From Conchocele bisecta (lineage: Eukaryota > Mollusca > Bivalvia > Lucinida > Thyasiridae): DNA of 64,000 nucleotides. This document shows, in pieces, positions 1-9,964 of the stretch (positions are counted from its first letter, which is position 1; every line of letters starts with the position of its first letter). The position numbers and the translations under genes are program-made. The notes under the pieces were generated by a model. That model searched no databases. It saw only the letters and a program-made list of their open reading frames with translations, and was not told the DNA's origin. The stretch spans positions 12,946,042 to 13,010,041 of the forward strand of contig CM055272.1 of assembly GCA_029237695.1 (NCBI GenBank), given 5' to 3'.

Positions 1-448
1 TGATAGGATTTTACAAAGTATACCAACAACAATGCAAAGAAAGGCAGAACTTCTTTTAAGCATGCTGAAAGATAATCTAAAAATCAGTTGGGATGAAAAT
101 GGTTTAGTAACATATAAAGGAAAACTTATAAAGGGATCAAATATTATTGATTTAGTTAATGACACTTTACGTCAAAGAAAATGATTTAATCCCAGAGGTT
201 GGGAGACATTCAGTACAGCTTTACAGGAACTCAATATACCACAAGACGTAGTTGGTAATAGACAACGATGGAACTGGATGCATAAATATCAAACTGATAC
301 ATCTGACATTGAGTCGGATTCAATATTTAGTACACCTAAAACAGTAATGAAACATCGTAAAACACCAAAATCAAAAATTTCGATCACCCCAACTGGTATA
401 AAAAGAAAGTCTGATTCAACATATCTTAAAAAATGGGAGCCTTATTAA
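1..448 (+). pseudogene. Conserved Polinton protein of unknown function, 3' part, P1 copy
   Basis: This is the C-terminal part of the protein encoded at 24291-25015 in P2; the two align through the whole stretch. I do not recognise a domain. The visible sequence is hydrophilic, with a conserved segment around GNRQRWNWMH and a Ser/Lys-rich tail. Codon 182-184 is TGA where P2 has TGG, so the P1 copy has a nonsense mutation. The reading frame ends at TAA 446-448 and overlaps the integrase ATG at 433. Its place just before integrase in both copies suggests a virion or DNA-handling role, but that is inference. Confidence 0.7.
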
Positions 449-1548
449 AGCATAAAGAGAAGAAACTTAATTCATTACTAAAGAAAATATATTATGATCC
501 AAAAAGTTAAATTGCCTACACAAGTGCAAAACACTTGTATGATTCAATTAAACGAATAAACACATTTTCAGATGTTAGATTAAAACATATACAAGAATGG
601 TTGAGTAGACAGAAAACATATACACTTCATAAACAAATTCAAAGACGTTTTACACGTCGTAAGACAATAGTAGGAGGTATCGATCAACAATGGCAAGCTG
701 ATTTGGCAGATATGCAACAATTCTCAGGCGAAAATAAGAATCAAAGATATCTATTGAGTGTAATAGATGTATTTTCAAAATATGCCTGGGTCATGCCCCT
801 TCCTAACAAAACGGGGAAAACATTGATTAACGTGTTTGATTTGATAATGAAAACATCAAAACGCAGGCCACGGTCTTTACAAAGCGATAAAGGAACGGAA
901 TTTACAAATAAAGAATTTCAACATTTCTTGAAATCTAAGCACATTCATTTTTTCACAACCGAAAACCCTGAAACTAAAGCAAGTATAGTTGAACGATTTC
1001 AAAGAACTTTAAAAACACGTATGTGGAAATATTTCACATATCATCAAACTAGAAAATATATTGATATTTTACAAAATATTGTTGATGGATACAACCGAAC
1101 ATACCATCGTAGTATTAAGAGGACCCCAATTTCTGTCAATACCTCAAATGAAATTGAGGTTACACATGCATTGTATGGAATGAAACAAGCTATTTCAGCC
1201 AAAAACAAATTACATGTCGGTGATTTAGTTCGTATTAATAAAACAAAACGCACATTTGAAAAGGGTTATCTACCAAACTGGACGAAAGAATTATTTAAAA
1301 TATTTCATATTAATAAAAGTTTACAAGCAACTTATAAAATTGAAGATCTTGATGGTGAAAAAATAATGGGTACATTTTATGGAAAGGAAATTCAAGGTAT
1401 AAAAGATGATGAAATATATGAAATTGAATCAGTTCTTGCTCGACGTATAAGACGTGTAGGTAATAAAACAATCAAGGAAACTAAAGTTCGTTGGATGGGT
1501 TATCCGTCAAAGTTTGATAGTTGGATTTCAACATCAAACATAATATGA
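433..1548 (+). pseudogene. Polinton integrase (rve type) with C-terminal chromodomain, P1 copy
   Basis: Retrovirus-type DDE integrase that would insert the element and make 6-bp target duplications. The start is taken as ATG 433 because that frame runs into the core and P2 has the same ATG at 25000. A TAA at 508-510 breaks it. From about 535 the frame is open for 337 codons. The catalytic triad is visible as D in QWQADL, D in LQSDKGTEF and E in ASIVERF; the last two are 35 residues apart, the classic D-35-E spacing. The C-terminus (YEIESVLARR...KVRWMGYP...DSWIS) is a chromodomain, which in related elements can guide integration to modified histones. Only the N-terminal stop appears disabling. 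Confidence 0.9.
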
Positions 1549-1826
1549 ATGAACAAGATATAATTGAAAACGGAAAAATAGAAAAACAAGAGTTTTCATT
1601 TTGTGGTAAACGAATACCAAAAAATCAATTTCAATACATTTCTCAAGTAATTATAATATATGCAATTGTTACAACAGCCATCATTCATTTAAGTATCCAA
1701 AGTCCTAATCATGAATTGTGGCTCATTCTTTTAAGTAGTTCTCTTGGATACATTTTACCAAGTCCCGGGTTAAAATTTACCAAAAAACCCCAGACAGGCT
1801 TCGATTTTACAGACGGTAAAAAATGA
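1545..1826 (+). CDS. Small Polinton membrane protein, P1 copy
   Basis: A 93-codon frame beginning at ATG 1545, which overlaps the integrase stop TGA (1546-1548) in the pattern ATGA. It has a hydrophilic N-terminus and two hydrophobic stretches (about residues 36-54 and 63-75) long enough to span a membrane, then a Pro/Lys-rich tail ending before TGA 1824-1826. The P2 copy at 26106 aligns throughout. I know no specific function. A small membrane protein between integrase and penton suits a virion or host-membrane role. No lesion is seen in this copy. Confidence 0.6.
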   Translation: MNEQDIIENGKIEKQEFSFCGKRIPKNQFQYISQVIIIYAIVTTAIIHLSIQSPNHELWLILLSSSLGYILPSPGLKFTKKPQTGFDFTDGKK

Positions 1827-2721
1827 ATTCATTTTACGTAACCTTACTGAGTGATAGTTCTATGGATATTTATCCATCAAATATACAATGTTGTTTCAAA
1901 GTTAAATTACCTCGAACAGTTCGTATCGATAAAGAAAACTGGGAAATAGCATTAGCGGAATTAATTATTCCTTCACAGTTTTTAAATATCAACAAAGACC
2001 AAACAGAATTTAATATTATAACAAAAGATTTATCTTTCTACTCGGATGCTTCAGAAATAAAAAATAAGAAATTTGATATAAATGAGATAGGCTTTGGTGA
2101 AGATGGTACTCCTGTTAAATGGATTATTAAATTTAATTTTCAACCTGGATCCTATTCATCAATAGCTCATGTATTGGAAACTATTGATAATATCATTCAA
2201 GATTCTTTTGGTGATATTTTAAAAAAAAACAAGCAAGCGATTAACGTTTCATATTCTCCGGGTATGAAACGTCCAAAATTTTGTTTCCATAAAATTCGCA
2301 AAACAGGAATTAAATTTAACCATACATTGTTTTTAAAGTCAGGTGGAGATCCAAAGCTAGTAAACGATACATTTTTTTTTCAAACAGTAATGCAAATGAT
2401 TTTTTTCCACATTTGTCAAATTTAAATGAGGGGTTTAATCATTTGTTTATTTACTCTGATATTGTTGAATATTCGATTGTAGGACATATTCAAGCTCCGA
2501 TTTTAAGAGTTGTACCATTCAAAACATCAAATTCAATTGAAAATGATATAGGTAGTCAACATATTAACCATGAATTTTTAAACTTACATTATATGCCTAT
2601 ATCAAAATCTGAATTTGATACAATTCATATAAATATAAGAGGAGATTCTGGCAATCCTGTTCATTTTGTTCTTGGAAAGTCTATGGTGAAGTTACATTTT
2701 AGGAAAAGAAAAATAGATTGA
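1823..2721 (+). pseudogene. Penton / minor capsid-like protein, P1 copy (frameshifted)
   Basis: Starts at ATG 1823, overlapping the preceding stop (ATGA). Two frames, 1823-2425 and 2413-2721, together match the single frame of P2 (26387-27286). The shift lies in a T run near 2371-2380 that is longer than in P2. Features of the Polinton minor capsid/penton family are an N-terminal strand-rich part (VRIDKENWEIALAEL) and a conserved tail (SKSEFDTIHINIRG, LGKSMVKLHFRK). In intact elements this protein would form capsid vertices next to the major capsid gene. Assignment rests on position and tail motif, so it is less certain than the MCP. Confidence 0.7.
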
Positions 2722-2723
2722 AA

Positions 2724-3132
2724 ATGCATCCTGTATATCGAGGAGTTACACGTCAGTATGTGGCAGGTTTAGGATCCTTGTTCAAATCTGCAATTAGAAC
2801 CGTTTCTCCAATTATAAAACCAATAATAAAAACTGGAGTAAATTCTTTTAAAAATGAAGGAATGAAACAAGGAATAGGTTTAGCTCAAGATATTTGTCTT
2901 CCAACACAAAAATCCAAAGGATGTAATTATTTCAAGAGGTAAACAAACAATGAATTCACTAGGAAAATCGTTTTTGAAGAAATTAGGTATAAAAACAAAG
3001 AAAAATAAAAGGAAACATCAGTCGCGTTCAATACATCGAAGAGTTAAGGTCCATAAATCAAGTAACAATCAAAAAGGTCTTGGTAAAAAAAGGAGAAAAA
3101 TATCTAACAGAAATTTAGATATTTTTGACTAA
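2724..3132 (+). pseudogene. Small basic pVI/pX-like virion protein, P1 copy (frameshifted)
   Basis: Begins at ATG 2724 (MHPVYRGVTRQY), just after the penton stop. The N-terminal half has a Gly/Phe-rich amphipathic segment (GLGSLFKSAIRTV); the C-terminal half is strongly basic with KKNKRKHQSR. P2 27289-27657 reads through without a stop. Here a 1-base insertion near 2895-2905 shifts the frame to TAA 2940-2942, and the second half reopens at 2950. Small proteins of this shape sit between penton and major capsid in many Polintons and are compared with adenovirus pVI or core proteins. The role is inferred from shape and position. Confidence 0.6.
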
Positions 3133-3140
3133 AATAAAAA

Positions 3141-4448
3141 ATGATGCAAAACGGTTCTTGTGAATGTAGTAAGACTGAGTTGGATGTTCAATCAGTACCT
3201 CCAACCATGACTGCTATGCATGAAAGTCAGTGGATTGAACATTTTCCGATTTCCTCTCTCAACAATAATGCTCCAATAGAATTTGTAATTCCACCACAAA
3301 CAGATAAATGGACAGATTTATCTCAATCTTACATGTATTTGAAATTGAAAATTTTAAAAACAGATAATACTGTGTTACACGCAGATGATAATATTACGCC
3401 AGTTAACAATTTCTTTCATAGTATCTTCAGTAACATTGATTTATATCTAAACAATAAACTGATAACAAATAATTCTGATACATATCCTTTTCGGGCATAT
3501 TTAGAAAATCTTTTGTCATATAACGCTGAATGTAAATCAACACAATTAGCTGCTAGTGAAATGTGGATGAAAGATACCGCCGGTAAATATGAGATTGTTG
3601 ACATTGCAGGTGCAAATTTAGGTCTTAATAAGAGGAATTCATTTATTTCTGGGAGTAAAGTAATCGAACTTCAAGCACGATTGCATTTGGATTTATTTTT
3701 ACAAGAAAAATATTTGCCCAATGGAATTGAAATTAGAATAAGACTCAATAGAGCATCGTCAAAGTTTTGTTTAATAGGAGGCACTGGCGCACCAGATGTA
3801 AAAATAGATTTTGAAAATGTTAGTTTCAATGTAAGAACTGTTGAGCTATTACCTGCTGTGTCCAATGACATGAACAGACACATAGCTCAAAAGAATATGA
3901 AAATTCCTATACGTAGAGTAGAAGTCAAAACATTCACAATTGCAACTGGAATGCGCTCAAAAATAGAAGATCATCTTTTTCAGGGGCAATTACCAAAACG
4001 GATATTCATTAGTATGGTTGATAATGCTAATTTCAATGGGGAATACGCAAAAAATCAATTAAATTTTCATCATTTTAATCTATCAAAAATTGATGTAAAT
4101 TGTAATGGTCATGGTATTTTCAACCGTCCATTTGAGCCGGATTTTGAACATAAATTATATCTTAAATCATACATGTCTTTGTATCAAGCTGTGTCTTCAC
4201 TAGGTCAAAACAAATAATTTGATATTACTAGAGATGAATATGTAAATGGATATTGTTTGTGGGGATATGATTTGACACCTGACCAGGGCAGCGAAGAGGG
4301 ACACCTACACCCTATAAGAACTGGAAATCTACGACTTGAACTTCAGTTTGCCAGAGCACTTGAAAAAGTCATCAATGTCATAGTGTTCTCAGAGTTTGAT
4401 AACCAGATTGAAATAAATAGTCTTCGTGAAGTGATCACCGACTATTAA
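3141..4448 (+). pseudogene. Polinton major capsid protein (F54H12.2-like, double jelly-roll family), P1 copy
   Basis: Starts at ATG 3141. The N-terminus has the Cys-rich leader typical of this family (GSCECSKTELDV) and then WIEHFPISSL, PIEFVIPP, LYLNNKLI and YPFRAYLENLLSYNAE, matching the hexon-like protein of Polintons and adintoviruses. The frame is interrupted only by TAA 4215-4217 where P2 has TCA, then continues to TAA 4446-4448 with LRLELQFARAL, a typical C-terminus. It would be about 435 residues, shorter than many Polinton capsids. This copy keeps the central region that is deleted in P2. Confidence 0.85.
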
Positions 4449-4460
4449 TATTGGACAATT

Positions 4461-5077
4461 ATGAACAAAACAATCCTAAAAGTAACGTATTGGTGAAATC
4501 AACATCCAAAGATGGAAACCATCGAATTACAACACGGCTGAAGAGACTAAACGGAATAGTATGCCCAAAAGACAAGCTACCAAATCACAGACCATTAGAC
4601 GTCCAAGCGTACATAATCAACACGGATAATTCTGATCAACCTGGAAAACATTGGATAGCCATTGTATTCGACCAGAAGAATGAAGCAACCTACTTTGACT
4701 CCTATGGATTACCACCACTACATGAAGAAATATTGTCTTTCTTGACAAACAATTCTACGAAATGGACATTTAACAAACAGAGACTACAAAGTGTATTCAG
4801 TACAACATGTGGAAAATACTGTGTGTTTGTGTTGGTTGCGATTGCAAGAGGAAATACTCTGCGTCTCTGTATTCAACAAACATTCAGTTCATCAGATTAC
4901 TTCAAGAATGATAGGACTATAACGATCTGGTTCAAACATCACTTTGGAACACTCTACGAAGGACCTCAACAAAGTTCAACATATGTCGGATGTCAATGTT
5001 GTAAACCACAACAATATCATCATGCCATGTCTTTGCATTTTCCAAAATTACTTCATGTTACAAATATGTTAACATAA
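4461..5077 (+). pseudogene. Adenain-type cysteine protease, P1 copy (5' frameshift)
   Basis: Ulp1/adenain-like protease for capsid maturation. Catalytic residues are visible: His in GKHWIAI (codon 4649-4651), Asp in TYFDSYGLPP, Gln in LQSVFS, Cys in TTCGKYCVF (codon 4809-4811). The start is taken as ATG 4461 because P2 has the same ATG at 28674; here a missing base within the first ten codons shifts the frame, and about 20 bases present in P2 are absent near 4540. The C-terminus ends in a Cys pair (CQCCKP) before TAA 5075-5077. It is the last gene before the right terminal repeat. Confidence 0.85.
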
Positions 5078-5158
5078 TATTGCATGTACTTTTGTAAAGA
5101 TCAAATATGAATATCATATCTGGTCTATAATTCTATGTTGTAAAATATGTTGTTGTTC

Positions 5159-5164
5159 AATAAA
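5159..5164 (+). terminator. Polyadenylation signal after the P1 late gene array
   Basis: AATAAA lies 82 bases after the protease stop and is the first good signal downstream of the array. P2 has AATAAA at the corresponding place near 29379. It contrasts with the histone-type 3' ends seen in the P2 early region. Confidence 0.5.
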
Positions 5165-5401
5165 ATATTATTAAAACTTTACGTATCTCGTATTCAATTT
5201 TCCCCATAAATTAAAAAATACCAATATATTGATTTACAATCAATATTTATTTTCATTAACTTATGTCAATATTAGAGTTGTCAGAAGTGGATGAAAATTA
5301 TTTCTAGGACATTTTCATATGTATTTGATAATATTGGAGTTGTCAAAAATATTTGAAAATTATACACAGGAACAGTACACCCCTAAATGTTCAGGGTGAC
5401 A

Positions 5402-5720
5402 CTATAGCGTGATACAAGAAGTTTCCACCCGGATAAAATTCACGAATCTCCATCAAAATGGTTCAGGGGTGGCACTATGGGGTAATACAAGAAGTTTCCA
5501 CCCGGATAAATTTCAAGAATCTCCAACAAAATGGTTCAGGGTGGCATTATGGGGTAATACAAGAAGTTTCCACCCGGATAAATTTCACGAATCTCCAACA
5601 AAATGGTTCAGGGTGGCACTATGGGGTAATACAAGAAGTTTCCACCCAGATAAATTTCACGAATCTCCAACAAAATGGTTCAGGGTGGCACTATAGCGTA
5701 ATACAAGAAGTTTCCACCCC
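5402..5720 (+). repeat. 72-bp tandem repeat in P1 terminal repeat
   Basis: A unit beginning GTAATACAAGAAGTTTCCAC and containing CAACAAAATGGTTCAGGGTGG repeats a little over four times with a 72-base period. Because 72 is a multiple of three, two frames stay open across the array and look like repetitive ORFs; these are not believed to be genes. The P2 ends carry a related but longer unit with an extra AAGTCGAATTTAGG block. Confidence 0.85.
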
Positions 5721-5745
5721 TGATAATGGGAGTAATAAGGGGTGG

Positions 5746-5862
5746 CACCTATGGGGTACTTTTTTAGCATGTGTTTTTTTACATAGACACCCGGTGTTCC
5801 GGTAAAAAATGTCTATGTAAAAAACACATGTTAAAAAAGTACCCCATAGTGCCACCCATTAC
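5746..5862. repeat. Terminal hairpin-forming palindrome, right end of P1
   Basis: The outermost part of the terminal repeat is itself an imperfect palindrome: arms of roughly 45 bases running from GGGGTGGCACCTATGGGGTA and back through TACCCCATAGTGCCACCC, around a loop near ACCCGGTGTTCCGG. The same architecture, with diverged sequence, is seen at both P2 ends. Confidence 0.8.
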
Positions 5863-5867
5863 TATTT

Positions 5868-5960
5868 TTCTGCTTGAACGGCATAGCGTGTCAATGCAGG
5901 AAAGTAACTTACATGTCGATTTAATTATGTTTATTTCGGGCGAGATGTGATGGTTGCGCT
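5868..5960. repeat. Dispersed repeat fragment flanking P1 (partner at 7490-7690)
   Basis: GCATAGCGTGTCAATGCAGG and the following bases to TCGATTTAATTATG occur here and again at about 7512-7562. The next stretch here (TTTATTTCGGGCGAGATGTG) recurs inverted at about 7640-7665. This fits two copies of a small foldback-type repeat, one rearranged. Confidence 0.6.
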
Positions 5961-6220
5961 ATAATGCCTGACTATGGTGCGAATTGTGGACGAGAGGTTG
6001 TGCGTTCACAGATACTTTAGCACTATAGTGTCAGGTTGATTATGCCTTACTACTACATTCGTTCAAAGACTGAATTAAAGTCAGGGTGAAGACTGGTTCT
6101 ACCCAGTTGCATGGGTTATATGGTTTTCCTGTTAACGAACGCTAAGCCATGACAGTAGTTCATAAACAATGACGAGGTAGTACATGCAATAATGGACTAC
6201 TGATAGCAAGTTTTTTATAT

Positions 6221-7246
6221 TTGCTGAATGTCTGCGCTGATGCAGCGAAGAGGGGGAGTGTGTACGAGTGCGTACGGTGCAGTGGTGATGGTCCCCGCCA
6301 AATCAAGAACAGTTATCGCTACGTCCAGAAGCACGTGATGAAGGCCCATCTGACAGCTGAGGAGTGTCATCAGTATTGCGCGCTGTGTGACTTTAGGGCG
6401 AATGACCGCGACGAGTTAGTTCGTCACTGCAAGACATTTGTCAGGCATATGTAGATAGTTGAGGCCCAGCGCCGATTAGGTGTAATAGCGGACGAGTGTA
6501 TTTTTTTTCGTGTGGGCAGCAACCCACGTTACTTGACCGAGAGTGAAATTCGGATATACGACAGAGAAAGTTCCAGGATATAGTATGAGAGGAGGTCGGC
6601 GGAGCGGGGGCAGCTGACCAAGGTGACGAAGCGCGTGATGCCCAGCCCAAAGCAGCTGGCAGAGGCAGCCACGTCAGTGCTCCCGTCGCTTGAGGAGATG
6701 CGGCATTTCGGCGAGCCAGGCGAGATCCTGATAGCCACCGATATCACGACAACCATCTCGTCAGCTACCGCCTCCTCTGTCATCCCAGCTACCGCCTTCT
6801 CTGTCATCCCAGCTACCACCTCTCCTGCCACTCCAACTACTGCCTCCTCTGCCACTACAGCAACTGCCCCTGATGACCATGGAGGGTACGAGTCCTCCCT
6901 CGTCCAGCTCATCGTCTGCAAGTTCATCGTCAACTACATCAACGAGAAGGGGCCATAAGACCCAGATGGACTCGTTTCTGAGCGAGCTGAACAGGAACCT
7001 GTCCGTAACCAGCGAGTTCGTGGGCGCGTGTTTCCGGACGGGACAAACATCAGTGGACACTATGACGGAGTGCATGAACCGACAGACTGAGGCATTCCTG
7101 AAGATGACAAAGAAATTGCGTAGACTTAGTAACTTTTTTCCGAGACGAACTGGACTAACGTCACAGTGACAGACGAGACGGACCCGACAGACGAGAGAGA
7201 CACTCCGACAGACACAGACCATACTGATGAGGGGACACAATATCAA
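6221..7246 (+). pseudogene. Relic of C2H2 zinc-finger ORF, related to the Gypsy ORF3 at 50.6-51.6 kb
   Basis: The first frame (6221-6454) has two C2H2-like fingers: YECVRC...HVMKAH and YCALCDF...LVRHCKTF. The Gypsy ORF on the minus strand at 50.6-51.6 kb has the same arrangement (YRCQHC...HLYKDH; YCRVCLF...LVRHIES). After a stop and frameshift, frame 6623-6958 gives a Thr/Ala/Ser-rich repetitive stretch, as in the Gypsy ORF, and 6873-7169 gives Ser-rich then helical sequence. Region GC content is higher than its surroundings. I read it as the third ORF of a decayed LTR element; no pol sequence is visible beside it. Nothing suggests it is expressed. Confidence 0.55.
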
Positions 7247-7295
7247 ATATAGCGATTATGGTTATTCATAATCAAGTTTTATAATTTGTAGTGGG

Positions 7296-8696
7296 TGTTC
7301 GGAAGACCTCACACATAAGCAGAGGTTAATGTACCGGCCTGCTATACAGTGATCACAATGGCATCCGACTATTGGTTTCGCCGAAGTTCGGTAAATCTCC
7401 ATTGTAAATATCAATGATATATAACTAGGTCTGTTGGATAATATTACATAGTAGCGATCGCTAATCAGGTCCAGTTATAATAAGTAGTTTACCTGTAAAC
7501 TTTCTGCTTGATCCGCATAGCGTGTCAATGCAGGAAAGTGACATAAATGTCGATTTAATTATGGAATTTGAGCGTGTTTTCTGAGGATATCCCGAACCGC
7601 TAGACCATTGCGCATGCGCTAGATCACTTCCGGAACCATCACATCTCAGTCCGTCCGAAATAAACCCCATTAAACTCAAATTTAGCGTATTATGAGCGAA
7701 GCTGATATGGCAATTACGTTCAAAGACGACTATTAGTCGTAGTTGTGTTGTTTATAAAACAACTTTCATTCAAAATAGTGAACTTGTGCAGAACTTCTTT
7801 CCCACTGTATCCGGAGAAACTGTCAGGATCCCATTGTTGCTATGGGCGCGTAATGTTGATTTCACTATTGCTAATGTCAACCCTAAGGGTATAAATACCC
7901 GCGCACATTCAAATGAGATTATTCTGGGAGCCGGCAGAGCAGAGGAGAGTTATATTCAGCGGCTATTCTGACTTTACATATGTATGCACTAAGAAGTTAT
8001 TGTTCTAAATATACTTAATTGTATTATCTGACTTACATTAAGTCACATCTATCTTTAACAAATATAGGTGGGTATTGTTAGTATGAGTGTATTTTGCACA
8101 TAGTCAGTCCTTGTGGGTTTTTGGTGAAATATTGGATTTTTATTAATAACCCTCCCCCTTGTTATCCCAACTACCGTGATTACCCCTATCCTATGATGGC
8201 CAGTTATTTGGCTACTGTATCAATATGTATATATTAGAGTGGTGAAGGTTACCTCCCTTGCTGTGAGAATATTAAGATAGGAGGAGTGAGTTCCCCTATT
8301 TATCATTGCTCCCACAGTCTGGAAAGCTGTCTGATGTAGGGAGTTATTTCCCTTAGACCAGTATAGATCCTGATCAGCGATGGAGTGTCTATATACCTCT
8401 CTTGCAACCTCAGTTAGGAGATATTTCCTTGGTCACAAATTTAGAGAACCATCGTCTCTAGTTGTCTCTGCCTGTCGGTAAATTATTCAAGTTCCATCAA
8501 AGACCCCCTCAGCCCAGAATCATACCATCATACAGAAACCACACGACCTCGATTAGTATTGACTTGAAAGTGTAACCATTATGCATTATGGATTGTATGT
8601 AAATAAAATATACATGTAGTTATACACCTAATTGTTGTTCCCATCTTACTAGGCCCCTTATATCAGCCGCGGCACACGCTACCCAAACCCGTGACA
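7296..8696 (+). repeat. Possible solo or 3' LTR (boundaries uncertain)
   Basis: The block has LTR-like signals: a TG start after a G-rich tract (GTAGTGGG|TGTTCGG, 7296), a TATA box in GGGTATAAATACCC near 7890, AATAAA near 8603 and a CA end in CCCGTGACA at 8696. The Gypsy LTR at 48869-56968 also ends in CCCGT-ACA when read in element orientation. It lies directly downstream of the zinc-finger relic, where a 3' LTR would be. The repeat at 7490-7690 seems to sit inside it. No matching 5' LTR was found. Confidence 0.35.
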
Positions 8697-9574
8697 ATAA
8701 ATAACACTAGCAACTTAGATGGATGATATATAACATTGACGGAAACGTTTACTTATCTCCTATCATGTCATACATTATGTTTTATAATTCTCGGCAAGTT
8801 GACACGCCGGCTGCCATTCTGTTGACGACACATAAAACAACGTTATTTTAGATTGCATTAACAGTTTTCGTGCCCCCATTTGAAATTGTCTATGATAGTT
8901 AGTATATGTATTTTCTTAATAAAAATAAAACATATATATCGGGAGACCATGTCTCCTTTGGTTTCTGATGATAAGTATCAGGTATGGTGCAAAAAAGTGC
9001 CCAGCGTCCGTCAATGTGTATGCCTTACTTGAAACAGAGATAAACATTTCAATATTTCTTAAAATGCGTTCCGGGAATTGGGTGTAGTACACGAGGAGAG
9101 GCTCACTCATTGGCATGTTTCAGTTGTTTAAATTTCTTGCTACTAAAATAAAGAAGAAACTCTGAATTATATTTCCGTGGACCATTATAACGTATTGATT
9201 GGCAAGATGCAATATAAGCTGCCTTATGTCGCAACAATCATATTCGGTTAGAACGGCATCCGTCGCTGTTTTTATTTCCTGTTTTTTTTAACATGGAACA
9301 TCTCTGTCTACTATCATTCTACATTGCCATGTCAAACTGTGTGAACAAAACAATGACTGGTCAGGAAATTTATATTTTTTCGTTGAAATCGAAATATCAG
9401 CCGATATAAGGAAGATAAAAAGTTCATTAGGGGATTGTCGGTAGTTGGAGGGTGTTTTTTTTACTATGACGCTCTAATTAAATACACCGATAGTTAATGA
9501 AGACATCTTTATTGTCATAACGTTGAGTCATGACTGACGTTTTTCATAAACTGTTTTAATATGACGTAAAGCTG
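8697..9574. other. Intergenic DNA without recognised genes
   Basis: AT-rich sequence between the LTR-like block and the left end of P2. No protein frame with recognisable content and no clear repeat was found. Confidence 0.6.
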
Positions 9575-9580
9575 CGAGTT
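9575..9580 (+). repeat. Left target site duplication of P2 (imperfect)
   Basis: cgagtt directly precedes the P2 terminus; cgcgtt directly follows the right terminus at 30055-30060. Five of six bases match. Six-base duplications are typical of Polinton integration. Confidence 0.6.
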
Positions 9581-9590
9581 AGTAGTAATG

Positions 9591-9706
9591 GGTGCCACTA
9601 TGGCGTAGTTTTTTAACATGTGTTTTTTCCATAGACGGATTTTACCCTTGCACCGGTTGTCTATGGACAAAACACAAGTTAAAAAACTACGCTATAGGTT
9701 GCTACC
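9591..9706. repeat. Terminal hairpin-forming palindrome, left end of P2
   Basis: Arms run from GGTGCCACTATGGCGTAG through CATAGAC and back from GTCTATGG to CTACGCTATAGGTTGCTACC, enclosing a loop around TTTTACCCTTGCACCGG. It matches the P2 right-end palindrome and is structurally like that of P1. Confidence 0.8.
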
Positions 9707-9964
9707 CCGTACTACTCCAAACATACTTCCAGTCAACCTACATACTATTCATATAGGTATGCCTTGGTGAATTTTTCTCCTGGGGGTGTGGAAACTTCTT
9801 GTATTACTCCATAGTTGCACCCCTAAATTCGACTTGAAGATTTTGTTGGAGATTCGTGATTTATATCCGGAGTGGAAACTTCTTGTATTACTCCATAGTG
9901 GCACCCCTAAATTCGACTTGAATAATTTTGTTGGAGATTCGTGAATTATATCCGGGTTGGAAAC

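Larger units (their letters stand above)
1..5865 (+). mobile_element. Polinton/Maverick P1, right-hand part (truncated by window start)
   Basis: The first 5.9 kb hold the right arm of a Polinton (Maverick), a virus-like DNA transposon. Seven genes run rightward in this order: conserved unknown, integrase with chromodomain, membrane protein, penton-like, pVI/pX-like, major capsid, adenain-type protease. A terminal repeat follows. The same genes in the same order, with nearly the same sequence, recur at 24291-29298 in P2. The right end is placed at 5865 because the last bases, read in reverse, match the P2 terminus (P2 AGTAGTAATGGGTGCC; here ATAGTAATGGGTGGC). Most genes carry a stop or frameshift, so this copy is dead. 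Confidence 0.9.
5129..5865 (+). repeat. Right terminal repeat of P1
   Basis: From about 5129 the sequence matches the right end of P2 (29350-30054) directly and the left end of P2 (9581-11087) in inverted orientation. It has three zones. The inner AT-rich zone contains a dyad ATATTGATT-TAC-AATCAATAT (5226-5246). The middle is a tandem array. The outer zone can fold on itself. The P1 left end lies outside the window, so its inverted partner cannot be seen. Confidence 0.85.

Noticed and set aside
5409..5805. Repetitive proteins in two frames across the 72-bp array
   Set aside because: The frames stay open only because the repeat unit is a multiple of three; they lie in terminal-repeat DNA and have no conserved counterpart in P2.
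6529..7246. Long minus-strand frames over the zinc-finger relic
   Set aside because: They are GC-rich shadows of the plus-strand Ser/Thr/Ala repeats.
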